DNA of 64,000 nucleotides, taken from Bursaphelenchus xylophilus (Eukaryota; Nematoda; Chromadorea; Rhabditida; Aphelenchoididae). The position numbers and the translations under genes were made by a program. Positions within the stretch are counted from its first letter, which is position 1; each line of letters opens with the position of its first letter. This document shows positions 9,497 to 20,099 of the stretch, piece after piece. The DNA lies in NCBI GenBank assembly GCA_904066235.2, contig CAJFCV020000002.1, positions 6,138,001 to 6,202,000 on the forward strand, given 5' to 3'. Below the pieces are notes generated by a model. That model searched no databases and was not told the origin of the DNA. It was given only the letters and a program-made list of their open reading frames with translations.

Positions 9497-12400
9497 ATGG
9501 CGTTTCAGAACAACCCCGAACTTCTGAATGTAAGTCAGCTTTTAATCTGCTTCAAGATTTAATGGACCTTCGACAATTAATTATTGCTTTAGGCTATTCG
9601 GTCCGGATTCAAGCTCCGACCGACGGTTACCCGAGATGGATCAAAGCCCATCGTTCTGGCCGAAGGAGAGGACGCCAACACTCCACTGGTCGAGTTCAAA
9701 GAGCCAGAGAACCCTCCTCCACAAGTGTACATCCCCGTAAAGAAAACAGAACGACCAAACCTTTCCTCAACTGTAAGATGTCTCCAAGGTCCTATTACAA
9801 AAGGCCATGGAAAGAAACCCCCACCACCTGGGGCACCTCCACCACCGCCTGGAATGGCTCCTCCAAGGCCCCCTCCAAGTGCGGCAGCACTCAAAAACCC
9901 GGCTCTTCTGAAGTTGGGATCAGGCGGACAGGTTGTCGATAGATCCCAGCTCTTAGCCAACATCAGAGGTGGTATTAAATTGAGGAAAGTGGAAACCAAA
10001 GATAAATCCGGATTGATTTTGGACGAAGAACAGAAAGCGTTGATTGAGAATAAAGGAAAATTAAACTTTGGCTCAGGTGAAGAACCGGCAACCGAAACAT
10101 CGGACCCTACGGTCGAAGAGCCGTAAGTCATACGAGAAATGCCATTAATGTTGCTTGTAGATTTCAAATTACAAGAAAAGAGCCGTTGGTGGCGTCCTCT
10201 CCTCCGCCACCGCCAACTACTGCACCACCACCACCAAAACAGGAATACGAATCTGATGTTGAAATGGATTGCGAGGTAGTTGATCCAGAACCAGAAACGA
10301 AAAAGAAGAAAAGTACGACTAGGAGGAATTCTGGGCCTAGAAAGACGTCTATTTCTAAGAGTGCAAAGGTCACTTCGAGTCCGCCAAGTTCTTCAGCTCC
10401 GATTCCGCCACCACCACCTCCTCCTCCACCAGCAGTTCCCAAATTCAACACCGCGCCACCTCCACCGCCACTCCCTCCACCGGCACCTGCCACCTCTCGA
10501 TTCAGCGCGGCTCCGCCACCCCCTCCTCCGCCTCCTCCACCGGCTCCAGCGCCCTCACGAGTTCCGGCACCACCGATTCCTGCATACCAGCCAGAATATT
10601 CATATTCCGAAAGTTATTATGAGGAGGAGCGTGACCCGGGGCCTCCAAAGATCGATGCCAGTTTTGACCCGAAGAGCCTTCATGTTAGCAAGGAGACTTT
10701 GGAAGCGGAGATCCCCAAAGGATCGGCGGCTTCAAGGATCGCAGCTTTCAAGAAATTTGAACAAAATGGGGGAGGGCCATTGGTCCCTCGGCCACTTGAT
10801 AAAGGACTTCCGAACAAATTGAAAATTATCGAAAAGAAGACCAATGAACCAGAAATCAATGGGAAGTTGAAGATCCATGAAGGGCCGGCTCCAAAACCAT
10901 GGGAAAGGAAAATCGAGGAAAAGAAAGATGAAAGGGTAAAAGACGAACAGCCAAAGAGTAACGGGATCGTCAAGGTAAGCGAATATTTAAAAACATTAAG
11001 ACCATTATGTCATGTTTTAGACGAAGAGCATAGAGAAAGTTCGAACATTACCGGAACCAAAAAGTATCACGTCGAGATTCTCGACTCCCATAACAGTGAA
11101 GACAGATTCAGAGCCCAAGACCAGAGTGTCCAAATTGACGCCAAAATTGACAGAATCTCTAAGCCCAAATTCAATGTCATCAGCCTACCAATCTGAAGCC
11201 AGTTCTCCCAGGAGTTCATTGGATTCAAAGGCAGTGAGTCCAGCTACCTCTGGTGTTTCGTCAGCCCATTCATCGGTCTCCCCACCTATGAGGTCAGACA
11301 AACCCTCTTTGGGGATCAGCTCCGAACATTCTGAGAGGTTTGCCAAGATCAGGCAATCATTCGCGAACCAAGGGACCTCGGACGAGAGTGGAGAAAAGTT
11401 CTGGAAGAGTGCCGCTCAGAGTAATGGGAAGATGGTAAATGATAAATATTTTGTAACTAAACCAATCTTTTAGACTGACTCAATGTTATCAGACCCTGAG
11501 CGCCGAGGAAGCAGTACTGTAAACATAATGGCCGCGTGGATGGACCGGGATAAAGAAGCCTCAAAATTGAAATCGAGCTCTTTAAATGGCAGCAGTAATA
11601 GCACTCTGAGTACCAGTACATCTTCATTGGCATCTTCTACCAAGAAAGTGCCTCCGGCGGTGAGCCCAAAACCGACTCCACCAGCCGTCAGCCCCAAACC
11701 ATCAGCTTCTACCACCAAACCAAAGACTAGAAAGAGCTCAACAAGCAAAAAGAGCGGCTCGGCAAGTGTAAGCACAACTAAAAGTACTACTGGTATCGCT
11801 AAAACATCCACTAGTAATGGGACGAGTAAGAGTGTTATTAGTAATGGAGTAACCAAACCTTCGGAAAGCAGTGCTAAGGCTGTGAATGGAGTATCTAAAG
11901 AGAGCGGCAAAAATGGAACAACTTCAAAGCCGAAGACAGAGAGTTCGTCGACCAAAGCCTCTTCCACAACGTCTGAATCCAAACCTTCTTCAGCCCGCCC
12001 CACTCGAGTTCATGATGTTATTCCCAAACATTCTACTAATTCTGTGGCCATGAGGCTAAAAGCCTTCGAGTCCAAGTGAGATTAACATTTTTTGATACAA
12101 AGTTATATAGTGAAACCTTATACTTAATAATCTCCCCATTTCGGTTTACTACTGTTTGTCGTGTTTGTAAATTTACCACCTTATTTACATTACGCTTACA
12201 TTTACTTTTTAACTTAACATGTTTGCAGTTTGAGTGAGGAGTTTAACGAGTTGGACGACCTGTTTGTGAGCTCACATTATGTGTTTTCCATCAATTTGAA
12301 CTCGGACTTTCCCTTGAAACTTGTACAACGATGAATGACCGGTGCCATCTTCCTGTAAGGATATTATCCATGTACATTTACCGCCCATTTGCCTTCATTT

Positions 12401-12543
12401 AATTGCCCAAATTGTGTTATTCAGGTCTTTTTTGTGTAATCACGGTGTTCTCGCATAGTATGTGTCTTCCGCATAGTAAGAGTAAAGGTTAACAGTCTTA
12501 AATTTCCTTTCTTTTTCAGCTCAACCCTAGTCGTGAATTGTAA
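9497..12543 (+). CDS. WH2-domain, proline-rich actin regulator (WIP/verprolin-like)
   Basis: Seven exons (9497-9529, 9593-10122, 10161-10974, 11021-11434, 11474-12075, 12229-12265, 12520-12543) give about 817 residues. Two WH2-type actin-monomer-binding motifs are visible. One spans exons 1-2 at the N-terminus (ELLNAIRSGFKLRPT); the other is a clearer one at about residues 125-150 (SQLLANIRGGIKLRKV). Long polyproline stretches suited to profilin or SH3 binding follow the second WH2 and recur in exon 3. The C-terminal half is Ser/Thr/Lys-rich and low in structure, ending EEFNELDDLF. Known WH2/polyproline proteins (WIP, verprolin, WASP) bind G-actin and promote actin assembly in the cytoplasm. 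No WH1 or GTPase-binding domain is seen. Orthology to wip-1 is possible but not certain. The last exon is chosen for its strong TTTTTCAG acceptor. Reading on from 12265 would instead stop at 12334. Poly(A) signal AATAAA lies at 12571-12576. Confidence 0.8.
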
Positions 12544-12695
12544 ATGTTATTTGTACAAAATAGCTCAGAGAATAAAGCAAGTGACTAAGACTTTTAAGCA
12601 AACAAACAGCGATAATCTCGCGCGATAATAAAACGCAATTCACCGTTCGTGCGGTCACTTCATTTATTGCAAGGTAAAGTAACAAGGAAGTCGGG

Positions 12696-14181
12696 ATGAA
12701 GAAGATAATTCAGTACTTACTGTTGGTGCCAATTGTCTTGGGCATCGGGACAGGGAAGGGTAAGTTCACAGGTTGATTCAGGACGGCCAAAACTTTTTTT
12801 GCGAAGAAATTATTATTATTTCTTCGCAAAAAAGTTTTCTCCGTATAATGTGTGTGCAACCTTTCATTCTGACTAGATTTGACTTGGGCAGATCAGGTAT
12901 AAGTTGGATTTATTTTACTAGCCAGGACGATCTGCTCCAAATGAAGGATAGCCTACAATTAGGGTTCGGATGAGGTACATATACTATACCCGGGTATATG
13001 CCCACGAGGTAAAAATATCGGTCTGTCGGGAAAAAAGCGGCGGATCGTCGCGCCTCGGAGTTGCTCATCATCGCTCTGCGACTGCAAGCCGCGGCTTGGG
13101 ATTTGGTGCGCGATAGCGGCGAGGCGAGACATTTTGCTGCGACGATCCGCCGTTATTTTCCCGACAGACTGATACCCCAATTTTCCGAACCCTACCTTAC
13201 CTCTGGCGTTATATTTATTTTATTCCAAAAAATACGTCATCAGTGCCTTTTTCGTTAAACAGTTTGAAGTATATAAATTTGACCTGATTTAGGACACCGT
13301 CGTCATTGGCGTCGCAGTTGTCACAACGAGATCGACCGGTTTTTATCCAACTTTCCTCCGATTTTCCGTCGTAACGAAAACCTTTTTCCGTTCTTTGCCC
13401 GCCCGGGATTCAGAGGATTCGGAATCCCATCAGAAGTTGTGAATGATCGAATGGGGGTCCCTTGCGAGGGCCCAGTCGTTGAGCCCTTGACTTACGGGAC
13501 CTTCGATCTGAACAATGATACCCTAACTGTCAGGACTACTGTAGCTTTGGTTACTGATGAGAGAAGAGAAACCGGAGAGATCTGTCTGATTCTGGTGGAT
13601 ACGGGAATGGCCACTCAAAAGATGGATCTCCTCAAGGGTCTTTCGGCCGTGGGGGTTCGTCCTGAGTACATTAATAATGTGGTGTTGACTCACATGGATC
13701 TGGATACTGTGGGGAATCTAAACATGTTCCCTCGGGCAAATGTTTATGTTGGGAACAGGAGAGCTAAGGGGAATACTGTATTCTTTCCCAAAAGCATTGC
13801 GTATTTTGACCCCGAGCAAACGGACCTGCCCTATACTCAGCTCTGTGACAACACTTTTCTCCTTTTGACCCCAGGATTTACAAATGAAGACATCAGTTTG
13901 GTGGTCAGAAATGTTACTGGCTTCGGAACTGTGGCCCTGTCTGGTAAAGGAATATGAAAAGTAAAGAAGGTTTAGGTAATCTGATAATATCTGAGGAAGA
14001 TTTGGCTACAAACGAGACCATCAGTCGGTTCGGCCAGTCAGATGAGCATAAGAAATTGTGGGAATCGAGCAGAAAAGAAGTGGCCTGCTCTTCAGATTAC
14101 ATCCTTCCGGGATATGGGAAGGGATTCAAGATCGATGAGAAGATCAAGAAGACCTTGGAATGCGACAAAGACGATCTCTGA
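12696..14181 (+). CDS. Secreted metallo-beta-lactamase-fold protein (MBLAC1-like), metal site degraded
   Basis: Exons 12696-12759, 13293-13943 and 13976-14181 give 306 residues. Exon 1 encodes a typical signal peptide (MKKIIQYLLLVPIVLGI), so the protein should be secreted or luminal. The rest has the metallo-beta-lactamase fold: LVDTGMATQKMDLLKGL, then the metal-site strand VVLTHMDLDTVGNLN, then GFTNEDISLVV and a GTVALSGNL strand. Active family members carry H-x-H-x-D-H at the metal site. Here the residues are H-M-D-L-D-T, so two of the three histidines are replaced and hydrolase activity is doubtful. The second intron is only 32 nt (13944-13975). It restores the family-typical strand, whereas reading through gives an immediate stop. 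The gene starts 120 bp after the poly(A) signal of the WH2 gene. Its own AATAAA is at 14214-14219. Confidence 0.8.
12789..12838. repeat. Hairpin, about 21-bp stem with one bulge
   Basis: AAAACTTTTTTTGCGAAGAAAT (12789-12810) pairs with ATTTCTTCGCAAAAAAGTTTT (12818-12838) around a 7-nt loop, with a single extra T on the left arm. It lies in intron 1 of the metallo-beta-lactamase-like gene. Confidence 0.85.
12960..13194. mobile_element. Complete hairpin MITE, TAGGGTTCGGA ends
   Basis: Perfect 11-bp terminal inverted repeats TAGGGTTCGGA / TCCGAACCCTA bound a 235-bp element. Inside them a second inverted block, CTGTCGGGAAAA..CGGCGGATCGTCGC, occurs near both ends. Copies of this inner block recur at about 6665-6785 and 16938-17075. 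The element lies in intron 1 of the metallo-beta-lactamase-like gene. Confidence 0.8.
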
Positions 14182-14224
14182 ACTACCTCTGACTACCAAA
14201 CGCTTTATTTTCTAATAAACTTTT

Positions 14225-16617
14225 CTAAAGATTCTTCAACTCATTTTTAAGGGATTCCATTCTTTCTGTCAACTCTTCAATGTCCGATTTCAGTTTCTCT
14301 TTTGGTGTTCTTGCGATCACAGTCTGACTATAAGGATCGTAAGTAAAGTACTGTGTCTTAGGGAGATCCTGGGCATACTTTCTAGAATAATATTGATCAC
14401 TAAAATCAGAATGAATCAAGTTACCGTAGTTTCTGCATGGCATCCATAATAGAATGTGCCACAAAATATAACGGCTGGTAATCCGAGTCTTCGTATGTCT
14501 TTAGGGCGACTACTTTTGGATCAAATTCTTCATGCTGAGGGACATTAGAACAGGCATGCTAAAGACGAACACAGGTGAATACTTTGGTTGACTCGAATGG
14601 ATTTACCTGTAACTCGCCGAAGGCCGAGATCAGTCCAGCTCCGATAGCTCTGTAGCCGTCGTCCTGTTTGCACAATCCGAACTCCACAATAAACCAGTAT
14701 ACCGTGGACAATCGCTCGATCTGCTCATCTGATGCCCCGAGGGATAAAAGACCGATCTCGTGAGACAACTGGGCCATATTGGGATCAGCAAACATGGGGA
14801 CATGGCCAAGGATCTCATGGATGACGTCTGGTTCGGGACAATGATGAGGTTTACTGTGATGTCGGACATATAATGTTGCCTAAAGTAATCAAATATTTGA
14901 TGATAATAAAACAAAACTATGTACCTGAAATGTTCGGAAGGCCAAACTGGCAAGGAAATCCCTGGCGGAAAGTAATCCGCCACAAGGCCTGAGCTGGAAA
15001 CCAGTCCGTTCTAGAACAAAACAAATATTATACGAAAGAATAACTTGCTTTGCACATATTTGTTGAGTTCTGAAAGCTGCGGGATTCTGTCCAGAGTGAT
15101 GACTCCCTCTTCTTCCATTTTTTGCACATTCCTCTGATACTCGATGCAAGTGTGGCTCTCCCTCAACAGCTTTAATTGACTGTAAGACTGTTTCCAAGTC
15201 TCGTTTTCTTTCTCCGTGTATTCAATGAAGGGCATTGGCTGACCACTTAAGGACCTTATGTTGTAATTGTCTTACTTACTGTTTATAAGAATTGGCAATG
15301 GCATTTAATTGAGCCCTCCGGGCGATGTAATCTTTGTCTCCGTATCCCTACAATATTATAATTTAGTCATTTACTACTCGCCGGATGCTTCGGATCTTCA
15401 GTCGGTTCGTATTTTACAATGACATGAGCACAGTTATCCAGATCGGATATATGTTTTGGGTACCAGATATCTGAATATTGATATTTTTGGCAATCATCCC
15501 ACCTGAAATTGGTTCCGTCTTTTTCAAAACAATTCTTTCCACTGGCTTCTCGATACTCAATTTAGTAAAAGCCTCAATAAATTGAGCTTTATAACCAGTA
15601 GTCTGAGCAAATAACTCCAATTCTCCCGGCTCGGCTAAGTCCGGTCTGGTCTCGACATGTTCAACTTCAACGCCTGAGGCAAGGAGCCTTTGTATTGTGG
15701 AAACGAGGACATCCCGACTGTCAGCACTGCTGTTGATGAGGACGGACAACTTGAGTTTCTCCTGGTCTTCAGCACTCTTCACCAGTTCAATACTATCATC
15801 ATTTAGACGGTTTAGTAACTGAAAGCAAGCGATTGAAATCTAGTTGAACATGGAGTTTCAGGTTTTCTTGAATCTGGGTCATAGAAAAGACTTAGTTTCG
15901 GTCCTCAAATAAGAGTGAAAAAATAATATCGTAACGGGACCAATTTGACATCCCAATCTTATTATACATTTATGAATTCAAGTCTCGACTATGCAAATTT
16001 TAAAAAATTTGAGAAACTTGTATTTTTAGAGCTCTCGGGGAGCTATCAACCAACCTTCCTTCCGAATGAAAATGCCGCCGAATGAGCGAAGATTCGATTT
16101 TCATGCAAATTTGTAAATTTTGCACTAAATGTATGAGAAGATTGGGATGTCAATTCAGAAGCAAAACGCTAAAACCGCTTTCCCCACTTTTTTGAAAAAA
16201 TAAACGAAAAATGGGGCCGACAAGAGAAAAAAACACGAAATAGCAAGTTTATTGTAGTCTAGACTAAAGGCTACAGTCTCTTTTTCGAAATCCCAAATCA
16301 GGCCTTACTTCTACCTTAAATTTTCAAAAATTTCTTACTTTATATTCCGGTCCTGAAAGAATGGGTTAATTTTTTTTGAGTTCAACGTATCGATATACAA
16401 AAGCGATTTCCTGGACCGGCGTGAAATGAGCTAACTTTTTGGATTTGAAACTGCCCCAGCCCTCCAATCAATCCTAACTTACCTGCTTGGCGAGGATTGA
16501 CTTCTCGAGTTCCCTCCGATGCCTGATCGTGTTCTGTCTCTTGATTCCCTCAATCTGAATGCGGTCTAGACTAGCCTGTTTCACCAGGGAATCTCGACGT
16601 CCGAATTTAGATGTCAT
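14225..16617 (-). CDS. cat-2: Tyrosine 3-monooxygenase (tyrosine hydroxylase)
   Basis: Nine exons (16483-16617, 15503-15818, 15382-15470, 15280-15347, 15049-15245, 14925-15010, 14607-14879, 14425-14558, 14225-14399) give 490 residues, normal for the family. It converts tyrosine to L-DOPA, the first step of dopamine synthesis, in dopaminergic neurons. The N-terminus has RRDSL, equivalent to the PKA site RRQSL (Ser40) of vertebrate tyrosine hydroxylase. An ACT-type regulatory domain follows (about residues 60-150), then the catalytic core. RTGFQLRP and [15 protein letters not shown] are tyrosine-hydroxylase-like rather than tryptophan-hydroxylase-like. The iron ligands HEILGH and the Glu of VEFGLC are present. 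The C-terminus is a coiled-coil tetramerisation helix. Introns 3 and 5 are GC-AG, intron 2 is 32 nt and intron 8 only 25 nt. The start follows a CTACTGTAG acceptor. The stop lies 43 bp from that of the convergent neighbour. Confidence 0.93.
15943..16162. mobile_element. MITE in intron 1 of the tyrosine hydroxylase gene
   Basis: TTGACATCCCAATCTTATTATACATTTA near 15944 is matched in inverted orientation by TAAATGTATGAGAAGATTGGGATGTCAA ending near 16152. The repeats enclose about 220 bp of AT-rich sequence. The exact ends are uncertain by some 10 bp. Confidence 0.75.
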
Positions 16618-17590
16618 GGCTACAGTAGGAGAGAGAAGCAGGTCTTGTTTTGTCTGGGACAATATGGCCAGGAATGGAGGCCGTCTCAAAAGGACCGGGC
16701 TAATTACTTCCGACGTGGAAATCGCTCTTTTCCGCAGGGTAAACGATCTTTAATGGGGCCTCGATATGATACAGAATGGGGCCTCGATATGATACAGATG
16801 GTATCCTTACATAATGCAATGAAAAGAGCTGCTCCTTTCAAAATTCATAGAATATGCAGAGGCTCAGAAGGAATTATAAAACTTTTTACACGGTCTTCTC
16901 GATGACCGCGCAAACTTGGACACTAATTGTAACCATTCTCAATCTGTCGGTAAAACAGCAAACCCCGCCTCGTTGCAGTCGCAAACCAAATTTCCAGCCG
17001 CGGCTAGCCGACGCAAAACGATGGTGGCCGATTTCAAGGTGCGGCGAATCCACATTATTTTCGTGACAGACTGATATTTTTATTTATATACTCTAAATGC
17101 CTTGTTCATTAATTTTGTCTTTTATTTTGGAATATAAGAGTCAAGAAATAAGACCGATTTTGGGATTCCGAACAGCCGGGCCGATCTTATTTCTCCTACA
17201 TGTATAGTTCTGTCAGATTCAAATAAACTCTTTACCACAGGCTGTAAGTATCCGATTGATATTTTTTACTACAAATATGCCCATTTTGATGCGGATTAAT
17301 TGAATTTGGGGTCGAGAGAAGAGGCCATTGATGTCCAAGGAGAATCTAATTGTTTGTGGCACCGAGTTTAAGGAAATGATGGATGAAGTTACAGTAAAGC
17401 CCCCTTCCCTTCCGCCCCACCACATTTACATTCTGAATATATAAACTTTCTTCTTTTGTTCGGTCCCTTCTCAATTCTACTCAAACACCTGCGAAGAAAC
17501 ATGCCCCGGGGCAAGAGTTCATGGGAGACTCCGTTTCCGCCGCCAGGAAGATGTATTTGAGAAGGGGAATGTCTTCGTATCTTCTGAAAT
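16618..17590. other. Upstream region of the tyrosine hydroxylase gene
   Basis: No gene recognised. It lies between the minus-strand start of cat-2 and the next gene and probably carries the cat-2 promoter. A short direct repeat (GGGGCCTCGATATGATACAGA) occurs twice at about 16756-16796. A copy of the CTGTCGG MITE family is at 16938-17075. Confidence 0.5.
16938..17075. repeat. Copy of the CTGTCGG MITE family
   Basis: AATCTGTCGGTAAAACAGC on the left and CATTATTTTCGTGACAGACTGAT on the right form an imperfect inverted pair around CCGCGGCTAGCCGACG. They match the inner blocks of the element at 12960-13194. Confidence 0.65.
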
Positions 17591-18173
17591 TTATTCGGAT
17601 TTGGGGTTGGAGAGATAGAAGGAACGGAAATAATCTGAGTTGTAGTAGTTCTGATAAGCAAAGGGATTGCTTTGATGCCCTTTTCGGAACATGTTTTGGC
17701 CGTCCCGTCCTCGGGCGTTCCGGTTCCGAGTTAAGTACCCTTTCCCACGTGAACTCCAAGTTTTTCGGAAGATAGGATTGCCGAATTTGGGCCTTCCACT
17801 TTATTTCACTTATCCAATTATTGCGGGAATTGTTGTTTTATTTTGTTTTTTTTATTTTATTCGAACCGGAAAAAGCCCTGTCACTGCCTCAGGGCAAAGG
17901 GAATGGGCGCGCGGCCGGATTTATTTAGTGCCGAATTTGACAACAAAGCTTTCTTTTTTGTCACCAAAACAAAATGATTACCTTTATTAGGACATTTTTC
18001 TCTTCCCTGAAAATATTTTTGACGTAATGTCTTGCAATTTCCGCCTCTTCAATCAATTGTTTTCCCAATGAAGTTAATTTATCCGTCTTCATGGCCAATC
18101 CACCTTTTATTGGGCCAATGACCGGCCTGTTTCGGGAGTTGGGGTCCTGGCTGCTCGGAACGTTGAAATTCAT
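17591..18173 (-). CDS. Three-exon gene of unknown function, Arg/Gly- and Tyr/Asn-rich tail (155 aa)
   Basis: Exons 17982-18173, 17885-17952 and 17591-17798 join in frame to 155 residues. The introns are 29 nt (gtaatc...aaaaag) and 86 nt (gtgaca...aataaag). The N-terminal exon encodes MNFNVPSSQDPNSRNRP and then a Lys/Glu-rich helical segment (LGKQLIEEAEIARHYVKNIF). The last exon is rich in Arg/Gly and then in Asn/Tyr/Ser (RNARGRDGQN, AYQNYYNSDYFRSFY), a composition common in RNA-binding or condensate-forming proteins. The stop TAA overlaps AATAAA, as in neighbouring genes. Other minus and plus frames over 17480-17790 are also open, so the model depends on the phase match at both junctions. Family not recognised. 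The start lies 41 bp from the start of the divergent gene at 18215. Confidence 0.5.
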
Positions 18174-18214
18174 TAGACCGTGAGTGTTTTCAGGGCCCTG
18201 CGGCAAGGAGAGGC

Positions 18215-19587
18215 ATGAACTTCTTGGCCAAGCACTTCTTCGATTACCAATCTTTTGTCAATCTTCCTCAAAAGGCCGTCCAGCTCCACAAAACAGTAAG
18301 TTTTTACTGCTTTCTTAATCCCCGTTCCTTTCAATATGATGGATGATATACCTTACAGCCCTACTCTGAAGCCGGAGTAGATCCCTCAGCAGCATGGGCG
18401 CCCAAGAATATGCAGGTTCAGGGAAAGAATATGTCTTCCCCGGGGGCACGGGCAAATAGAAATAATATTGAACAGAGACCGGGATGTCATCGACATGGAA
18501 GACCGAGTAAATTGGAGAACAGAAGATGGGGAGAGAGACACAGCGGTATGTAGGTTACATTATGTTTTGTAAATGATCTATCAAGTACAATATTTTGATT
18601 CGTAGATCTGAAGGAAGAGAGAATTATCCCCCATAAGGACGAGTGGATGTCCTCTTTGGATGGGGATTTCAAACATTTCGATGAGGAGTCAGACGAGGAT
18701 GAGGATGCCCTCGAATTAATACCCAGGTGTCTGAGAGTAAGTCATCATTTTAAAGGTAATTATTTACAGAATAAAAGACTTTTGGATGCACAATTGCTGG
18801 TTATAATGACATTAACAGCCAGACTTGAGTTTGTGACAATTACTATTAAAAAGATTCGAGGACTTAAAAACTTGAAAAGTAAGGATTGATGTGATTACGA
18901 TTACTTTTTGCAGATCCAGTTGTGAGAATCCGTCATTTTGATGGGATTGCGTTGGTTGAAGAGAGGACAACCACATTACGGGAGATAGAAATCTCAGTAA
19001 AAGATACTGTGGGGAATGGAGGACCTTCAAGGTATGGAATTATTCATATCGTTGAGCACTTAAAACATTTATTTAAGAGCACCATCCAGTCCCCAACTCC
19101 GATCAAATCATATCAATCGAGTAAATGTCCAAAGAAGGGCCATCTCAAGACAAGGATCGGAGAAAACGAAAGAAAACAACGAATTCGGAATCAGCGAGTC
19201 TTTTCTCCTCAGGGTAAATCCGAATAAACTTAACTCGTCCTATGTGATTATACAGGTAGGACATATTCCTTGTGGAGATAACTCTTTCTTCAGGTATTTG
19301 CATCAAGATTTGTAACGGCAAAGCGGCCGAATCCCCTAAAACCGGAAGAAAACATGATCTTGGTGGAAGAAATCATCGAGGAAGTGGGAGTTTGCGTGAT
19401 CGGGGCCTCTAAAGTTTCCTCCCGAGGGCTCTATCATTGGCGACAGATGATCAAAAAACATGGCCATCCAGTTTGTGCCTGGCATTATCTTTTTGGGGGT
19501 GCCCCGAAATGTGAAGACTCCCCTCAATCACAGAATCCTCAGCCTCAGAAGTCTCTCACGGAATCAGAAACAGCAGAACGGGTGTAA
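18215..19587 (+). CDS. Conserved-looking protein of unknown function (365 aa)
   Basis: Seven exons (18215-18295, 18359-18545, 18606-18736, 18770-18878, 18914-19031, 19078-19255, 19294-19587) give 365 residues. The start lies 21 nt after a TTTTCAG, a likely trans-splice acceptor. Visible features are an acidic run (DEESDEDEDALEL, around residues 120-130), a segment with alternating hydrophobic residues (DAQLLVIMTLTARLEFVTITI), a basic Ser/Arg-rich middle, and a compact C-terminal block (NMILVEEIIEEVGVCVIGAS, then LYHWRQMIKKHGHPVCAWHY). The C-terminal block looks like a folded domain. I do not recognise the family and assign no function. Introns are 33-63 nt. The stop overlaps AATAAA at 19586-19591. 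The stop of the convergent gene follows after 11 bp. Confidence 0.75.
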
Positions 19588-19600
19588 TAAATACTTTATT
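19586..19600. terminator. Overlapping poly(A) signals of two convergent genes
   Basis: AATAAA on the plus strand (19586-19591) overlaps the TAA stop of the upstream gene. AATAAA on the minus strand (19595-19600) overlaps the stop of the Ly6-like gene. Each transcript must therefore be cleaved inside the other gene's coding sequence. Confidence 0.8.
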
Positions 19601-20099
19601 AGATGTACATAAACGGTATCAGGATCAGCAAAAAGCTTGCCATTGTAAATAAATTACTGTAATTTTGAGGGGATTGATTACAAAAGTCGACGTCGTTACA
19701 GTAGCATATCGTATTAGGAACGCCGAAAACTTCGGACTCTAGACACCCGACATCAGTAGAGCCCGAGTTCTCTTCGGTGGACACAGACCTGGCATAAGTA
19801 CTGTCAATCATTACCTGAGAGGGTTTACTTACTTTACACTCTTGTTCTCACAACCTTTGCTCACATACTTGTCGCCAACTAAATGAGAACTGGTAATTTT
19901 TTGTCATATTCCCAAACGCATTAAAAAAAATTAAAATGGCCAACTCACCCAGAGATTTCACACAAAAATCTCCATAGCAGAAGCCTGTGGAGCACTGATA
20001 AGGCATATGGCATTGATAACACATCCTTTTGGGAAGTCCAGCAGCTAAAGAAATGCCGATTACATCATAATTTTCTTTTCCGAGCATTAAAATCCTCAT
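19599..20099 (-). CDS. Ly6/three-finger-type GPI-anchored small protein
   Basis: Exons 19949-20099, 19833-19878 and 19599-19800 give 132 residues. The cysteine pattern is that of the Ly6/uPAR three-finger fold: MCYQCHMPYQCSTGFCYGDF near the start, GC in exon 2, then the characteristic closing CYCNDVDFCN. A hydrophobic C-terminal tail (FTMASFLLILIPFMYI) fits a GPI-attachment signal. Known members sit on the outer cell surface and modulate receptors or channels. The second intron is 32 nt (19801-19832). The N-terminus (MRILMLGKENYDVIG) is a poor signal peptide. TTTCTTTAG just upstream of CTGCTGGACTTCCC could be the acceptor of an unseen first exon carrying a better one. The poly(A) signal overlaps the stop. 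Confidence 0.75.

Noticed and set aside
9589..10973. Long minus-strand frames rich in Gly or Phe
   Set aside because: They are antisense shadows of the proline-rich WH2 gene.
13944..13975. Frameshift or pseudogene in the metallo-beta-lactamase-like gene
   Set aside because: The 32-nt segment has donor and acceptor motifs and matches the intron size seen elsewhere; removing it restores the conserved strand.
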